From: Devosia sp.
Lineage (GTDB): Bacteria; Pseudomonadota; Alphaproteobacteria; Rhizobiales; Devosiaceae
NCBI GenBank assembly: GCA_016793415.1
Contig: JAEUMC010000681.1
Coordinates: 1 to 9,969, forward strand
DNA: 9,969 bases
Reading direction: 5' to 3'
Shown here: positions 1 to 7,037 of the stretch, piece after piece
Layout: each line of letters opens with the position of its first letter
How positions within the stretch are numbered: the first letter of the stretch is position 1
Translations under genes and position numbers: made by a program
The notes under the pieces: model-generated
What the model was told of the DNA's origin: nothing
What the model saw: only the letters and a program-made list of their open reading frames with translations
Database searches by the model: none

Positions 1-163
1 CGAATGCCTGATCCTTTGTGACGGCGGGAGATGATGAGGGCCCGATACCGCACGTAGGAATTGGCGGCAGCATCGGCCGCAGCGGTGGACGTTTGCGCAA
101 CGGGCTTAGTACTATGTAACAGGGCAAGGAGAAATGCACTAGTGAGGTCATAGGGGATAGATT

Positions 164-835
164 GTGCCTGATCTAACCTGGACCACCGACCTGACTGCTG
201 CCGGCGGATTGGCAAACGTCACATTGTACAGAATGGTGGCGGAGAATCCGACACACAGCGACAGTAAGATAGTCGCCGACAAAATGCTCGTTATCGGGCG
301 AGTATACTCTGCTGCGGTCACGCGTGGAGGAGGCAAACGAAACGAAGAGGAGCCCGCGCTACCAGAGAGCCTCTACCAACATCTCGCCGAACTAGTCGTC
401 TCTGTCGGTCCGGATCTGGATGATCGCCTTCGCAAGTTGGGCACGCTGGATCGAGTAAGCTTGTCGAACCTTAGTGACATAGCCGACTGCCACCGCTTCT
501 TGGCGAGCACGCTGGTGGCTGGCATCAACGGTTGGCGATCGACTTCATCAAACCGTGGGGTGCACGCCCGCGATTCCTTCGTTTCGAAGTACCTGCATTT
601 CCACGCGCCTCAGGCGTTCTTTATTCTGGACTCTATCGCTCAGAACGAACTTAAGGCGGATGGAATGCTTCGCTGGCGGGTAAGATGGCCAGCAGACTTT
701 CACAAGATGCTGCGAACACCCTACGCTTCGTATTGCCTACGGCTGCTCACTTACATCGAACGGAAATATCCTGCCGGCGTATGGTCTCCACGTTCAGTCG
801 ACGGAAGATTGTTGGGATATCTGCCTTACTCCTGA
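164..835 (+). CDS. Uncharacterised 223-aa protein
   Basis: Function not recognised. The frame opens after a TAG at 158-160, so the GTG at 164 is the first possible start; GGGGA at 153-157 lies 6 nt upstream as a fair ribosome binding site. The protein appears soluble, with no signal peptide or membrane segment. Two blocks look conserved: residues 35-52, with IGRVYSAAVTR following a charged helix, and residues 136-157, RDSFVSKYLHFHAPQAFFIL followed by DS. From memory, 'IGRxYAAxxxR' and 'SKYLHFHxPxxFFIxDS' blocks occur together in an unnamed family of hypothetical proteins, some from accessory islands; I cannot confirm this without a search. The gene is less GC-rich than everything from 1125 onward and uses more A/T-ending codons, hinting at recent acquisition. 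It stands alone, with no partner gene within the window. Real gene likely; role unknown. Confidence 0.7.
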   Translation: MPDLTWTTDLTAAGGLANVTLYRMVAENPTHSDSKIVADKMLVIGRVYSAAVTRGGGKRNEEEPALPESLYQHLAELVVSVGPDLDDRLRKLGTLDRVSLSNLSDIADCHRFLASTLVAGINGWRSTSSNRGVHARDSFVSKYLHFHAPQAFFILDSIAQNELKADGMLRWRVRWPADFHKMLRTPYASYCLRLLTYIERKYPAGVWSPRSVDGRLLGYLPYS

Positions 836-1067
836 CGCCAAACCGAATTGCGTGGGAAGGTACGGCTAGCACCAAGGCCCCAGAGCTCGGAGAACGCTAC
901 GAAGCGATACTTCTCGCGGCGATGGGACTATTCGTCTCCGCCGGCGCCAGCTGTCGGAGCGTAGGCGGCGGCTCCCTCCTCCGCTACCAATTCATGAGGA
1001 ATATCGGTGCACTCCAAGGAGCGGGTCAAGGCGCAAAGAGAGGGCGGCCGATAGTCGAACAGTCCCC
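836..1067. other. Gap with no supportable gene
   Basis: About 230 bp between the unknown 223-aa gene and the terminator of the sugar-transport operon. A plus-strand frame (685-1107) crosses it but overlaps the upstream gene in another frame and has no recognisable protein character or ribosome binding site. On the minus strand one frame reads without stops from about 1073 to a TAG near 931 and continues after that stop, but it has no convincing start and matches nothing I know. I see no repeats, RNA gene or promoter here that I would defend. Confidence 0.5.
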
Positions 1068-1102
1068 AAAACGATGTGGAGGGCACCCGCGGCGCCCTCC
1101 AC
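1068..1102 (-). terminator. Rho-independent terminator of the sugar ABC operon
   Basis: On the minus strand a perfect 9-bp stem, GTGGAGGGC (1102-1094) with GCCCTCCAC (1084-1076), closes a 9-nt loop and is followed by ATCG and then TTTT (1071-1068). It sits 22 bp past the stop codon of the solute-binding protein gene and is in the right orientation to end that transcript. The U-run is short and offset from the stem by four bases, so termination may be partial. Confidence 0.7.
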
Positions 1103-1124
1103 GATAGCGTATGCCTGCCGACGC

Positions 1125-2660
1125 TTACGAGGCGCGTGCCTTGAGGTAGGCGTCGCCCTGCTTGGCCAGCTCGGTCATGATCACGTCGAGGCCGGCCGCA
1201 TCGGCGGCTTTCTTCAGCTTGTCGAGCCCGGCATCGACGTCGCCGACGCCGTAGAACAGCGGGTTGGCGTATTGCGTCATCACGTTGTTCATCTGCGCCG
1301 CCGCCTCCTTGACCGGGGTCACGTCGGCGATGAACGAGGCGAAGGTGTCGAGGGTGAAGTTGTCATAGTCCTGGGCCCAGCCGAACGCCTTCTTTTCGGA
1401 CTCGGTCATCGACGAGGTCAGCCGCTCGAGCCCGGCGCGCCAGAGGATCGCGTAGCTGGGGAAGCTGTAGGTGCTGAGCTGCTCGAAGCCACGCTCGCCC
1501 ACTGCCTTCCAGTCGGTGCCCTCGATGCCGAGGCCGACCAGATCGTGGTTCTCCTGCACCGAGAACCAATCCTGCAGCGCCATGGCGCGGTCGACATCGC
1601 CGCCATTGGCGTTGACCACGATCATGTTGTCGGCCTGGAAGGTCTGCACCGGCTTGACGCTGCCCAGCGGCCCGCCGAACGGCAGGACTTGCCCGAGGGC
1701 CGCCGTCGGCACCGCCTTCTTGAGGCCGGCGAGACGGTTGGATTGCAGGCCATCGGTTATCGACCACAGACCGGCGAAGCGGCCGGCGCCGAACTGGCTC
1801 TCGATCGTCGCCTGGTCGACGTTCAGCCCGTCGGCGTTGATGATGCCATCCTGGTAGTACTGGCGGATCTTGCGCAGCGCCTCGACGGTGCCGGCATCTT
1901 CCCACCAGGGGATCGGCCGCGACGAGCCGGTGGTGGCGGCATCCTTGTCGAAGTAGAAGCGCAGCCCCGACCCGGCCAGCGAGTACTGCATGGTGTAGGG
2001 ATTTTCCCACGAGTACTGGTTGAACAGGCCAGTGGGGGTCGCCACCGCGGTCTGCCAGCCGGTCTGCGACGCCAGGGCGAACGGCGTCACCCCCGATTCC
2101 TTATCCTTTACCGCATAGAAGAAGCGCTCGAGCGTCTCGAAATCGTTGATCTCGGGGAAGCCGAGCTTTTCGGCCAGATCCTGCCGGATGCCGAAGTGCT
2201 GGATGCGGCCGGCGCTGTTGACCTGAGGGATACCCCAGAGCTTGCCGCCCCAGGAGTTGGCCTCGATCAGCTTGGGCGCGATCTGCTTTTTGAGGTTCGG
2301 CCACTTGTCGATCTGACCGGTCAGGTCGGCGAGCGCGCCGCTCTGCTGCAGCTGCGCCATGTTGAGCCACAGCGCCTGCAGCGCCGTATCGAACTGGGCG
2401 CCGGCGGTGAACTTCAGCAGCGATTGCTGGGCGTAGTTGCTCCAGTTGATGAACTGCGCATCGAAGGTGAAGCCATGCTCTTCCATCAGCTTGGCATTGG
2501 CCTTGTCGAGCACGGTCTTCCAGTTGGTCGGCGCCTGCGACGGCAAGAGGGCCACCGAGGTGCCCGAACTGGCGCCGAATGCCGGCGACAGCCCGGAAAA
2601 GGCCGTGGCCATGCCGGCGGCCCCGCTGAGGGCCATGAAGTGTCTGCGCGAGAGTCTCAT
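1125..2660 (-). CDS. Tat-exported extracellular solute-binding protein of a carbohydrate ABC importer (LplA/YtcQ-like)
   Basis: Periplasmic receptor that should capture a sugar or oligosaccharide and deliver it to the permease pair encoded just upstream. The 511-aa product begins with a twin-arginine signal (SRRHFMAL at residues 4-11, then an Ala/Gly-rich hydrophobic stretch, cleavage near residue 29-30), so it is probably folded in the cytoplasm before export. The mature part is the size of family-1 binding proteins of the LplA/YtcQ type and ends with the characteristic C-terminal helix region (VDAGLDKLKKAADAAGLDVI, then EL and KQGDAY). Aromatic residues are abundant (e.g. SWGGKLWGIPQ near residue 136), as usual for sugar sites. 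The ATG at 2660 is preceded by GAGGAGGA (2678-2671), a strong ribosome binding site 10 nt upstream. It is the last gene of the operon, 46 bp after permease C. No lipobox is seen. Ligand unknown. Confidence 0.88.
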   Translation of the reverse strand: MRLSRRHFMALSGAAGMATAFSGLSPAFGASSGTSVALLPSQAPTNWKTVLDKANAKLMEEHGFTFDAQFINWSNYAQQSLLKFTAGAQFDTALQALWLNMAQLQQSGALADLTGQIDKWPNLKKQIAPKLIEANSWGGKLWGIPQVNSAGRIQHFGIRQDLAEKLGFPEINDFETLERFFYAVKDKESGVTPFALASQTGWQTAVATPTGLFNQYSWENPYTMQYSLAGSGLRFYFDKDAATTGSSRPIPWWEDAGTVEALRKIRQYYQDGIINADGLNVDQATIESQFGAGRFAGLWSITDGLQSNRLAGLKKAVPTAALGQVLPFGGPLGSVKPVQTFQADNMIVVNANGGDVDRAMALQDWFSVQENHDLVGLGIEGTDWKAVGERGFEQLSTYSFPSYAILWRAGLERLTSSMTESEKKAFGWAQDYDNFTLDTFASFIADVTPVKEAAAQMNNVMTQYANPLFYGVGDVDAGLDKLKKAADAAGLDVIMTELAKQGDAYLKARAS

Positions 2661-2706
2661 CTTGGTAGTCTCCTCCTCATTTGTGCGACGGGCTCAGGTG
2701 CCGTCG
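2661..2706 (-). promoter_or_regulatory. Intercistronic hairpin and strong RBS ahead of the binding-protein gene
   Basis: The 46-bp gap between the permease C stop and the binding-protein ATG contains, on the mRNA strand, CGACGG (2706-2701) and CCGTCG (2691-2686), a 6-bp stem with a 9-nt loop. A strong Shine-Dalgarno follows at 2678-2671. In binding-protein transport operons such intercistronic stems often stabilise or re-initiate the distal message so that the receptor is made in excess over the permeases. There is no U-run, so this is not a terminator. The stem is seen in the sequence; the role is inference. Confidence 0.4.
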
Positions 2707-3648
2707 TCACCCCTTGGTGGCGCCAAGGGTGATGCCCTTGACGAAGAAGCGTTGTGCGAATGGGTACGCGAGCAGAATGGGTGCGACGGTGAGCACCGTC
2801 ATGGCGAAGCGCAGCTGGTAGACCGGCGCCATCGCCGCCCCGGCCGAGCTCGGCAGGCTCGCCGCATTGGTGACGTTGGAGATGAGGTTCTGCAGGATCA
2901 GCTGCAGCGGGAACTTGTCCGGATCGGTGAGGAACAAGAGCCCGGTGAACCACTCGTTCCAGTAGGTGACCGCATAGAACAGCCCGAGCACCGCGAGGAT
3001 CGGCTTCGACAGCGGCAGGACGATCTGGAAGAAGATGCGCAGCTCCCCGGCCCCGTCGATCCGGGCCGCATCGAGGATTTCCTCGGGCATCTGGCGGAAG
3101 AAGCTCACCGTCACGAAGATCAGGAACGGCGCCAGCATCAGCGGCAGGATCATCGCGAACCAGCTGTTGGTGAGGCCCAGCACCTGCGTCACCAGCAGGT
3201 AGAACGGCACGAGGCCGCCGTTGAACAGCATCGGCACATAAGCAAAGATCGTCAGCGGCCGGCTGATGCCGGGCAGCCGCCGGGCAATCACCCAGGCGAT
3301 CGAGGCGGTGCACGAGATCGACAGGATCGTGCCGACCACGGTGATGAACAGCGAGGCGATATAGCCGTTGAGCAGCGATTGCCCGGTGAACAGCAGTTCG
3401 TAGGCCCTGAGCGAGAACGGCTGCGGGAACAGGCTATAGCCGTTGAGGCCCAGCACCGACTCGTCGGTGAGCGAGCCCGCGACGATCATCCAGAGCGGCA
3501 CCAGGCAGAACAGCCCGAACAGCGTGACGGTGACGTAGCTCGCGGCCGCGAACGGCTCCAGCCGGCGTCGTGCCGCCTTGCGGGCGGGCGGCGCCCCCGC
3601 CCTCATCGCGGCCCCGGGAGCGGCGCTATCCTGCTCGACGGCGCTCAC
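2707..3648 (-). CDS. Carbohydrate ABC transporter permease, LplC/YtcP-like (CUT1 family)
   Basis: Inner-membrane half-channel of the sugar importer, pairing with the permease encoded immediately upstream. I take the GTG at 3648 as start because it overlaps the upstream stop codon as GTGA, a standard sign of translational coupling, giving 313 aa. An ATG at 3606 (299 aa) is the alternative, and the first 30 residues are poorly conserved in character. The protein has six predicted membrane spans starting around residue 38. The binding-protein-dependent permease (EAA) loop is at residues 189-216: EEILDAARIDGAGELRIFFQ followed by IVLPLSKP. The block FNGGLVPFYLLV (residues 142-153) and the WNEWFTGLLFL segment are typical of LplC/YtcP-type permeases of plant-polysaccharide oligosaccharide importers. 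No ATPase gene follows. Confidence 0.9.
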   Translation of the reverse strand: MSAVEQDSAAPGAAMRAGAPPARKAARRRLEPFAAASYVTVTLFGLFCLVPLWMIVAGSLTDESVLGLNGYSLFPQPFSLRAYELLFTGQSLLNGYIASLFITVVGTILSISCTASIAWVIARRLPGISRPLTIFAYVPMLFNGGLVPFYLLVTQVLGLTNSWFAMILPLMLAPFLIFVTVSFFRQMPEEILDAARIDGAGELRIFFQIVLPLSKPILAVLGLFYAVTYWNEWFTGLLFLTDPDKFPLQLILQNLISNVTNAASLPSSAGAAMAPVYQLRFAMTVLTVAPILLAYPFAQRFFVKGITLGATKG

Positions 3649-4604
3649 AGGATGCTGCTTTCTTTCTGGAAGCGGCGCTGCACCAGCACCGCCGCGGCGA
3701 CGAAGACGAAGCCGACGACCGACTGGAACAGCCCGATGGCGGCGGTGGTGCCGAAATCGCCGATCATCCTGAGCGAGCGGAACACATAGGTGTCGATGAC
3801 GTCGGTGGTCGGGAACAGCACGCCATTGTCCTGGACGATGGCGTAGATGGTGGCGAAATCGCCGAAGAACATGCGGCCGACGCCCAGCACCACCAGCACC
3901 GCGAAGGTCGGCAGCAGCAGCGGCACGGTGATCGACAGCGCCATGCGCCAGCGACTGGCACCATCGAGCGCCGCCGCCTCGTACACCTCCTCGGAAATCG
4001 AGGTGATGGCGGCGAGGAAGATCACCGAGGTGTAGCCGCCCAATTGCCAGACTTTGACGATGGTGAGGATCCACGGCCAGGCGCCCGGCTCGGTGTACCA
4101 GGCGACCTGCGGCAGATCGACGATGCTGAGCAGGTTGTTGACCAGCCCGCCGCGCCCGCCCACCCCGGAGAGGATCACCTGCAGCATGATGGAAATGACG
4201 ATCGGCGAGACGAAATAGGGGAAAAAGATCGCCGACTGCATGAAGCGCCGATACGGGCCGCCGCGGATCTCGTTGAGCATCAGCGCCAGGACGAGCCCCG
4301 CGAACAGCGAGGCGCCGAGGAACAGCGCGTTAAGGAACACCGTGTTGAAGACGATGGTCGCGGCGTCGCCGCTCATCAGGAAGTAGCGGAAATTGGCGAG
4401 CCCGTTCCACGGACTGCCGAAAATGCCGTCGCGGATGTTGAACGCCTTGAAGGCCACCACCAGCCCGGCCATCGGGCCATAGGCGAAGACCACGAACCAG
4501 GCGATCCCCGGCACGGCGAGGAGCAGCAGCAGCAGGTTTTCGCGCGACGACAGCTGCCGCCGGCGCGAGCCGGCGCGGGCTGCCTTCTGTTTGGTAACGC
4601 TCAT
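3645..4604 (-). CDS. Sugar ABC transporter permease, LplB-like (CUT1 family)
   Basis: First permease of the importer, an integral inner-membrane protein. From the ATG at 4604 the product has 319 aa: a basic cytoplasmic N-terminus (residues 1-22), a first membrane span about residues 24-44, five more spans, and an EAA loop at residues 205-232 (EEVYEAAALDGASRWRMALS then ITVPLLLP) that should contact an ATPase. The segment GIFGSPWNGLANF (residues 60-72) is characteristic of LplB-type permeases. The ATG has little Shine-Dalgarno of its own (GGGTC next to it) but overlaps as ATGA the stop of a short ORF that does have a strong one, so translation may be coupled. The only longer alternative in this frame is a TTG at 4688, which would add 28 unconvincing residues. 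Its stop overlaps the next permease start by 4 bp. Confidence 0.88.
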   Translation of the reverse strand: MSVTKQKAARAGSRRRQLSSRENLLLLLLAVPGIAWFVVFAYGPMAGLVVAFKAFNIRDGIFGSPWNGLANFRYFLMSGDAATIVFNTVFLNALFLGASLFAGLVLALMLNEIRGGPYRRFMQSAIFFPYFVSPIVISIMLQVILSGVGGRGGLVNNLLSIVDLPQVAWYTEPGAWPWILTIVKVWQLGGYTSVIFLAAITSISEEVYEAAALDGASRWRMALSITVPLLLPTFAVLVVLGVGRMFFGDFATIYAIVQDNGVLFPTTDVIDTYVFRSLRMIGDFGTTAAIGLFQSVVGFVFVAAAVLVQRRFQKESSIL

Positions 4605-4663
4605 GACCCGACAGCCAAGGCAGCGCTCGCGCCGCCTGTGGCGCGCAACTTGCGATAGGTCAC
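4601..4663 (-). CDS. Possible 20-codon leader ORF coupled to the LplB-like permease
   Basis: A GTG at 4663 is preceded by GGGGAGGAG (4676-4668), the best Shine-Dalgarno in the operon's 5' region. The frame runs 20 codons (MTYRKLRATGGASAALAVGS if the GTG is read as Met) and its TGA overlaps the permease ATG as ATGA. No in-frame permease start lies just after that Shine-Dalgarno, so its presence is best explained by this short ORF. It may serve only to load ribosomes for the weakly initiated permease. The peptide shows no codon run suggestive of classical amino-acid attenuation. Below the length usually annotated, and not confirmed as translated. Confidence 0.4.
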   Translation of the reverse strand: MTYRKLRATGGASAALAVGS

Positions 4664-4695
4664 CAGGCTCCTCCCCGACGAACTGCAATCAGCAA

Positions 4696-4713
4696 AGTTT
4701 CTTATTTGAAACT
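4696..4713. promoter_or_regulatory. Candidate IclR operator in the divergent promoter region
   Basis: Perfect inverted repeat AGTTTC-TTATTT-GAAACT in the intergenic region between the IclR-type regulator and the transporter operon. Length, A/T-rich centre and position fit the palindromic sites bound by IclR-family dimers. A second, smaller palindrome TATCA-GA-TGATA follows at 4719-4730. Weak promoter matches surround them: on the minus strand TATCAT (4730-4725) as a -10, which would put the palindrome just downstream of the transcription start; on the plus strand TTGAAA (4706-4711), lying partly inside the palindrome, with GATAAC (4727-4732) at a short 15-nt spacing. If so, one site could repress both directions. 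Palindromes are seen; binding and promoters are inferred. Confidence 0.5.
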
Positions 4714-4763
4714 CTTAGTATCAGATGATAACCGTGACGACCAAACGGACAGGATGTCAAGCC

Positions 4764-5534
4764 ATGCGTGAGGCGGAGATCGAGGCGCAGAACCGCAATC
4801 CGGCGATCGAACGGATGATGGCCATTCTCCAGCAGCTGGAGCGGGCCCCCAACGGGCTGGGCCTGAAGCGCCTGGTCGAGCAGTCCGGCGTGACACGCTC
4901 GACCGTCTACCGCATCCTCAACTCGCTGACCGCGCATGGGCTGGTGCGGCAGCTGGAAAATACCGACTACGTGCTGGGGAGCCGCCTCTTGTCGCTGGCC
5001 GACGCCGTCGGCATGCCCTCCGGCGGGCAGGTCGCCAAGGCAGCGCAGCCGCATCTCGATTTCGTGGCGCGCTCGCTGGGCGAGACGGCAAAAATCTCGA
5101 TCTATGATCGCGGCCACGTGCTGGTGGTTGCCGTCGCGCCCGGCACCAAGCAGCACGCGCTGCATGCGCGGGTCGGCGAGCAGTTGCCGATCCATGCCGG
5201 CGGCAGCAGCAAGGCGCTGTTCGCCTTCCTGCCCGAGGCGGAACGCCAGCGCATCTACGCGCGGCCGCTGACGCTCTACAACGAGCGCACCCTGATCGAG
5301 CCCGACGCGCTCGAGGAAGAACTGTCGCGGGTGCGCGAGCAGGGCTGGGCGCGCGACCACGGCGAGTTCAGCGCCTCGGTCAATTCCTACGCCGCCCCGA
5401 TCCGCGATCGCTCGGGCGACGTGGTCGCCGCCGTCAGCATCCCGTTCCTCGCCGGCCGCGACGCCGAATACGAGCAACTGGTCCGCGCCACCGCGCTGGC
5501 CACCGCCGACCGCATCGGCGCCGGGCTCAACTAA
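4764..5534 (+). CDS. IclR-family transcriptional regulator
   Basis: DNA-binding regulator expected to control the divergently transcribed sugar-transport operon, and probably itself, in response to a small metabolite. The 256-aa product has the family layout: a winged helix-turn-helix at residues 12-82 (GLGLKRLVEQSGVTRSTVYR then ILNSLTAHGLV) and a C-terminal effector-binding domain from about residue 95, with the usual GGSSKALFAFLP block and a final AAVSIPF strand. I chose the ATG at 4764 because AGGA at 4751-4754 lies at good spacing. An in-frame ATG at 4725 would add 13 residues but has no ribosome binding site and falls inside the small TATCA palindrome. Its position suggests a pathway-specific sugar regulator; the ligand is unknown. 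Confidence 0.9.
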   Translation: MREAEIEAQNRNPAIERMMAILQQLERAPNGLGLKRLVEQSGVTRSTVYRILNSLTAHGLVRQLENTDYVLGSRLLSLADAVGMPSGGQVAKAAQPHLDFVARSLGETAKISIYDRGHVLVVAVAPGTKQHALHARVGEQLPIHAGGSSKALFAFLPEAERQRIYARPLTLYNERTLIEPDALEEELSRVREQGWARDHGEFSASVNSYAAPIRDRSGDVVAAVSIPFLAGRDAEYEQLVRATALATADRIGAGLN

Positions 5535-5550
5535 GGCGCCAGGGCCTCGG

Positions 5551-5573
5551 CTGAGCCGGCGTCCGCCGCTCAG
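5551..5573. terminator. Hairpin between convergent genes
   Basis: CTGAG-(C)-CGGCG and CGCCG-CTCAG form a 10-bp stem with one bulged base and a small loop in the 35-bp gap between the convergent IclR and PdxH-like genes, overlapping the latter's stop codon. It could serve both transcripts as a structural stop, but neither side has a T-run, so intrinsic termination is doubtful. Confidence 0.3.
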
Positions 5574-6238
5574 GGCCAGAGCCGCGAGCGGCTCCAGCCA
5601 TCGGGCGTGCGCCGATAGACGAGGCGGATGTGGCGGCGGCTGGCTTGCCCTTGCCAGACCTCCACCTCGGTGGGGGCAACCGCATAGAGCGTCCACGATG
5701 CGGACGCGAGGTCTGGGTCGTGCGCCAGCCGGGCGCTGCTGACTTCCAGCGCTTCGGCCAGCTCGGACGGGGCCGCGAGCGGTTGGCTTTGCCGCCCGAG
5801 CAGCGCCACGGCGCGGGCCGAGCCGGAGCGGCCGCGAAAATCGGCGGTGCTCGCCGCCGCCGGCATCGCGCGCGCCGCACCGCGAACCCGTACCTGGCGG
5901 CCGAGGCGCGCCCAGTAGAAGGTCAGTGCAACATGCGGTGCGCCGGCGATCTGCCGGCCCTTCGGGCTCAGCGCGTCGCTGGCGAAATGCCAGTCCTCAT
6001 CGAGATCCTTGAGGATCAGCATTCGTGCATCGGGATGGCCGTCGGGGCCGACGCTCGACAGCGTCATGGCATGCGGCTCGCGAATGCCGACTTCGGCCGC
6101 GAACCGCAGCCAATCGGCGAACAGCAGCTGCGGGGCTTCAGGCGCATTGTCGGCGTCAAAGCTCCAGAGCGGCCCAGCGAGGCTTGGCAGCTGGCGCAGC
6201 AGGGTGCGGACATCGCCGGGTTCAGCGTCGCTCATCAT
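5570..6238 (-). CDS. PdxH-type pyridoxamine/pyridoxine 5'-phosphate oxidase family protein
   Basis: FMN-dependent oxidase-fold protein of 222 aa, close to the ~218-aa length of true PdxH, which makes pyridoxal 5'-phosphate in the cytoplasm. Recognisable family blocks are RMLILKDLD (72-80, FMN phosphate contacts), SPKGRQ (91-96), GRQVRVRG (113-120), a FRGRSGSARAVALLGRQS block (134-151) matching the substrate-binding 'F..R...S' segment, VEVWQG (192-197) and the C-terminal RSRLWP. The substrate loop usually written RLHDR is RRHIR (201-205), keeping the first Arg and the His but losing the Asp, and the preceding 'WGG.R' segment is replaced by SWTLYAV. It may therefore be a paralogue with a related but changed substrate. 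GAGG at 5 nt precedes the ATG at 6238; a second ATG follows directly. Downstream partner of the methyltransferase gene (25-bp gap). Confidence 0.8.
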   Translation of the reverse strand: MMSDAEPGDVRTLLRQLPSLAGPLWSFDADNAPEAPQLLFADWLRFAAEVGIREPHAMTLSSVGPDGHPDARMLILKDLDEDWHFASDALSPKGRQIAGAPHVALTFYWARLGRQVRVRGAARAMPAAASTADFRGRSGSARAVALLGRQSQPLAAPSELAEALEVSSARLAHDPDLASASWTLYAVAPTEVEVWQGQASRRHIRLVYRRTPDGWSRSRLWP

Positions 6239-6263
6239 CGGATCCTCGGAAACAACAAAGCTC

Positions 6264-7037
6264 TCAGCGCGCCACGATGAGGCGCAGCGAGCCCTCGAAA
6301 TAGGGTTGCGTTCGCAGTTGGCCATGGCGGCGATCCCAGCTGCCATCGGCGAGGTCGCGGCCGAGTTCGGCGACGAAGCGCTCGCCCACCGCGGGGGCAA
6401 CGAAGCTCCAGGCCGAATTGGCGAGCCGCGCCCCGGGATCGAGCAGCCGCTCCGGGCGGCCGTAATAGGCCTCGCCGAAGCCGTCGATGCAGCCGAGCGG
6501 GATGGGAATCGGGATGATTTCGGCGTCGCCGCCGAGCCCGGCAGTGATCGCTGCCAGCGGCGGGTAGCGGCGCGCCTCGACGGCGATGGCTTCGGGCGCA
6601 TAGTCGTTGAGCCAGAACCGCTCGAGCGCCGTGGGATCGCAACTGAGGATGACCACCGGGCCACGGCTGACCCGGCGCAGCTCGGCGAGCCCGCGCGCGA
6701 GGTCCTGCCACTGGTGCACGGTGAAGGTCGCCATCGCGGCATCGAAGCTCTGATCGGCGAACGGCAGGTATTCGGCCACCGCATCGATCGCCGGCGGCAG
6801 GTGGGCCGGGCGCTGGGCCCGCATCGCGGCCGAAGGCTCGACTGCCGTGACGGCGCGATCGACGGGCTCGTAGGAGCCGGCGCCGGCCCCGACGTTCAAC
6901 ACCGTTGCTGCCGGGCCGAGCGCCGCGATGATGCGGGCCGCGATCTCGGGCTCCGCCTGGCGGTAGCCGCTATAGTTGCGGCCGATCACCCCGTAATTGG
7001 CGTCGCCCGCACTGCCATCGATATGCCGTGCGGACAT
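6264..7037 (-). CDS. Class I SAM-dependent methyltransferase
   Basis: Cytoplasmic methyltransferase of 257 aa transferring a methyl group from S-adenosylmethionine to an unknown, probably small, acceptor. The Rossmann SAM-binding motif I is VLNVGAGAGSYE (46-57), the acidic ribose-binding residue is Glu67 in TAVEPS, and the post-motif strand is FDAAMATFTVHQW (98-110), typical of the UbiE/Methyltransf_11 group. The N-terminal NYSGYRQAEP (21-30) is the usual lead-in. The second half is a substrate domain without clear hallmarks. The ATG at 7037 has an excellent AAGGAGG 5 nt upstream. It is the first gene of a two-gene unit with the PdxH-like oxidase and lies head-to-head with the LysR-type regulator. 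No substrate can be assigned. Confidence 0.85.
   Translation of the reverse strand: MSARHIDGSAGDANYGVIGRNYSGYRQAEPEIAARIIAALGPAATVLNVGAGAGSYEPVDRAVTAVEPSAAMRAQRPAHLPPAIDAVAEYLPFADQSFDAAMATFTVHQWQDLARGLAELRRVSRGPVVILSCDPTALERFWLNDYAPEAIAVEARRYPPLAAITAGLGGDAEIIPIPIPLGCIDGFGEAYYGRPERLLDPGARLANSAWSFVAPAVGERFVAELGRDLADGSWDRRHGQLRTQPYFEGSLRLIVAR

Noticed and set aside
1..163. Two minus-strand frames open to the left edge (one with an ATG at 151, one open from about 218)
   Set aside because: No ribosome binding site before either possible start, one lacks an ATG altogether, and they overlap the start of the better supported plus-strand gene. A gene from outside the window ending or starting here cannot be excluded.
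1074..2732. 552-codon plus-strand ORF
   Set aside because: Antisense shadow of the solute-binding protein gene; low-complexity Arg/Glu/Gly/Leu-rich translation typical of GC-rich complementary frames, and it crosses the operon terminator.
2437..4658. Two long plus-strand ORFs (450 and 362 codons)
   Set aside because: Antisense to the two permeases, rich in Arg/Glu/His/Gln with no domain character; the minus-strand proteins have clear EAA motifs and membrane spans.
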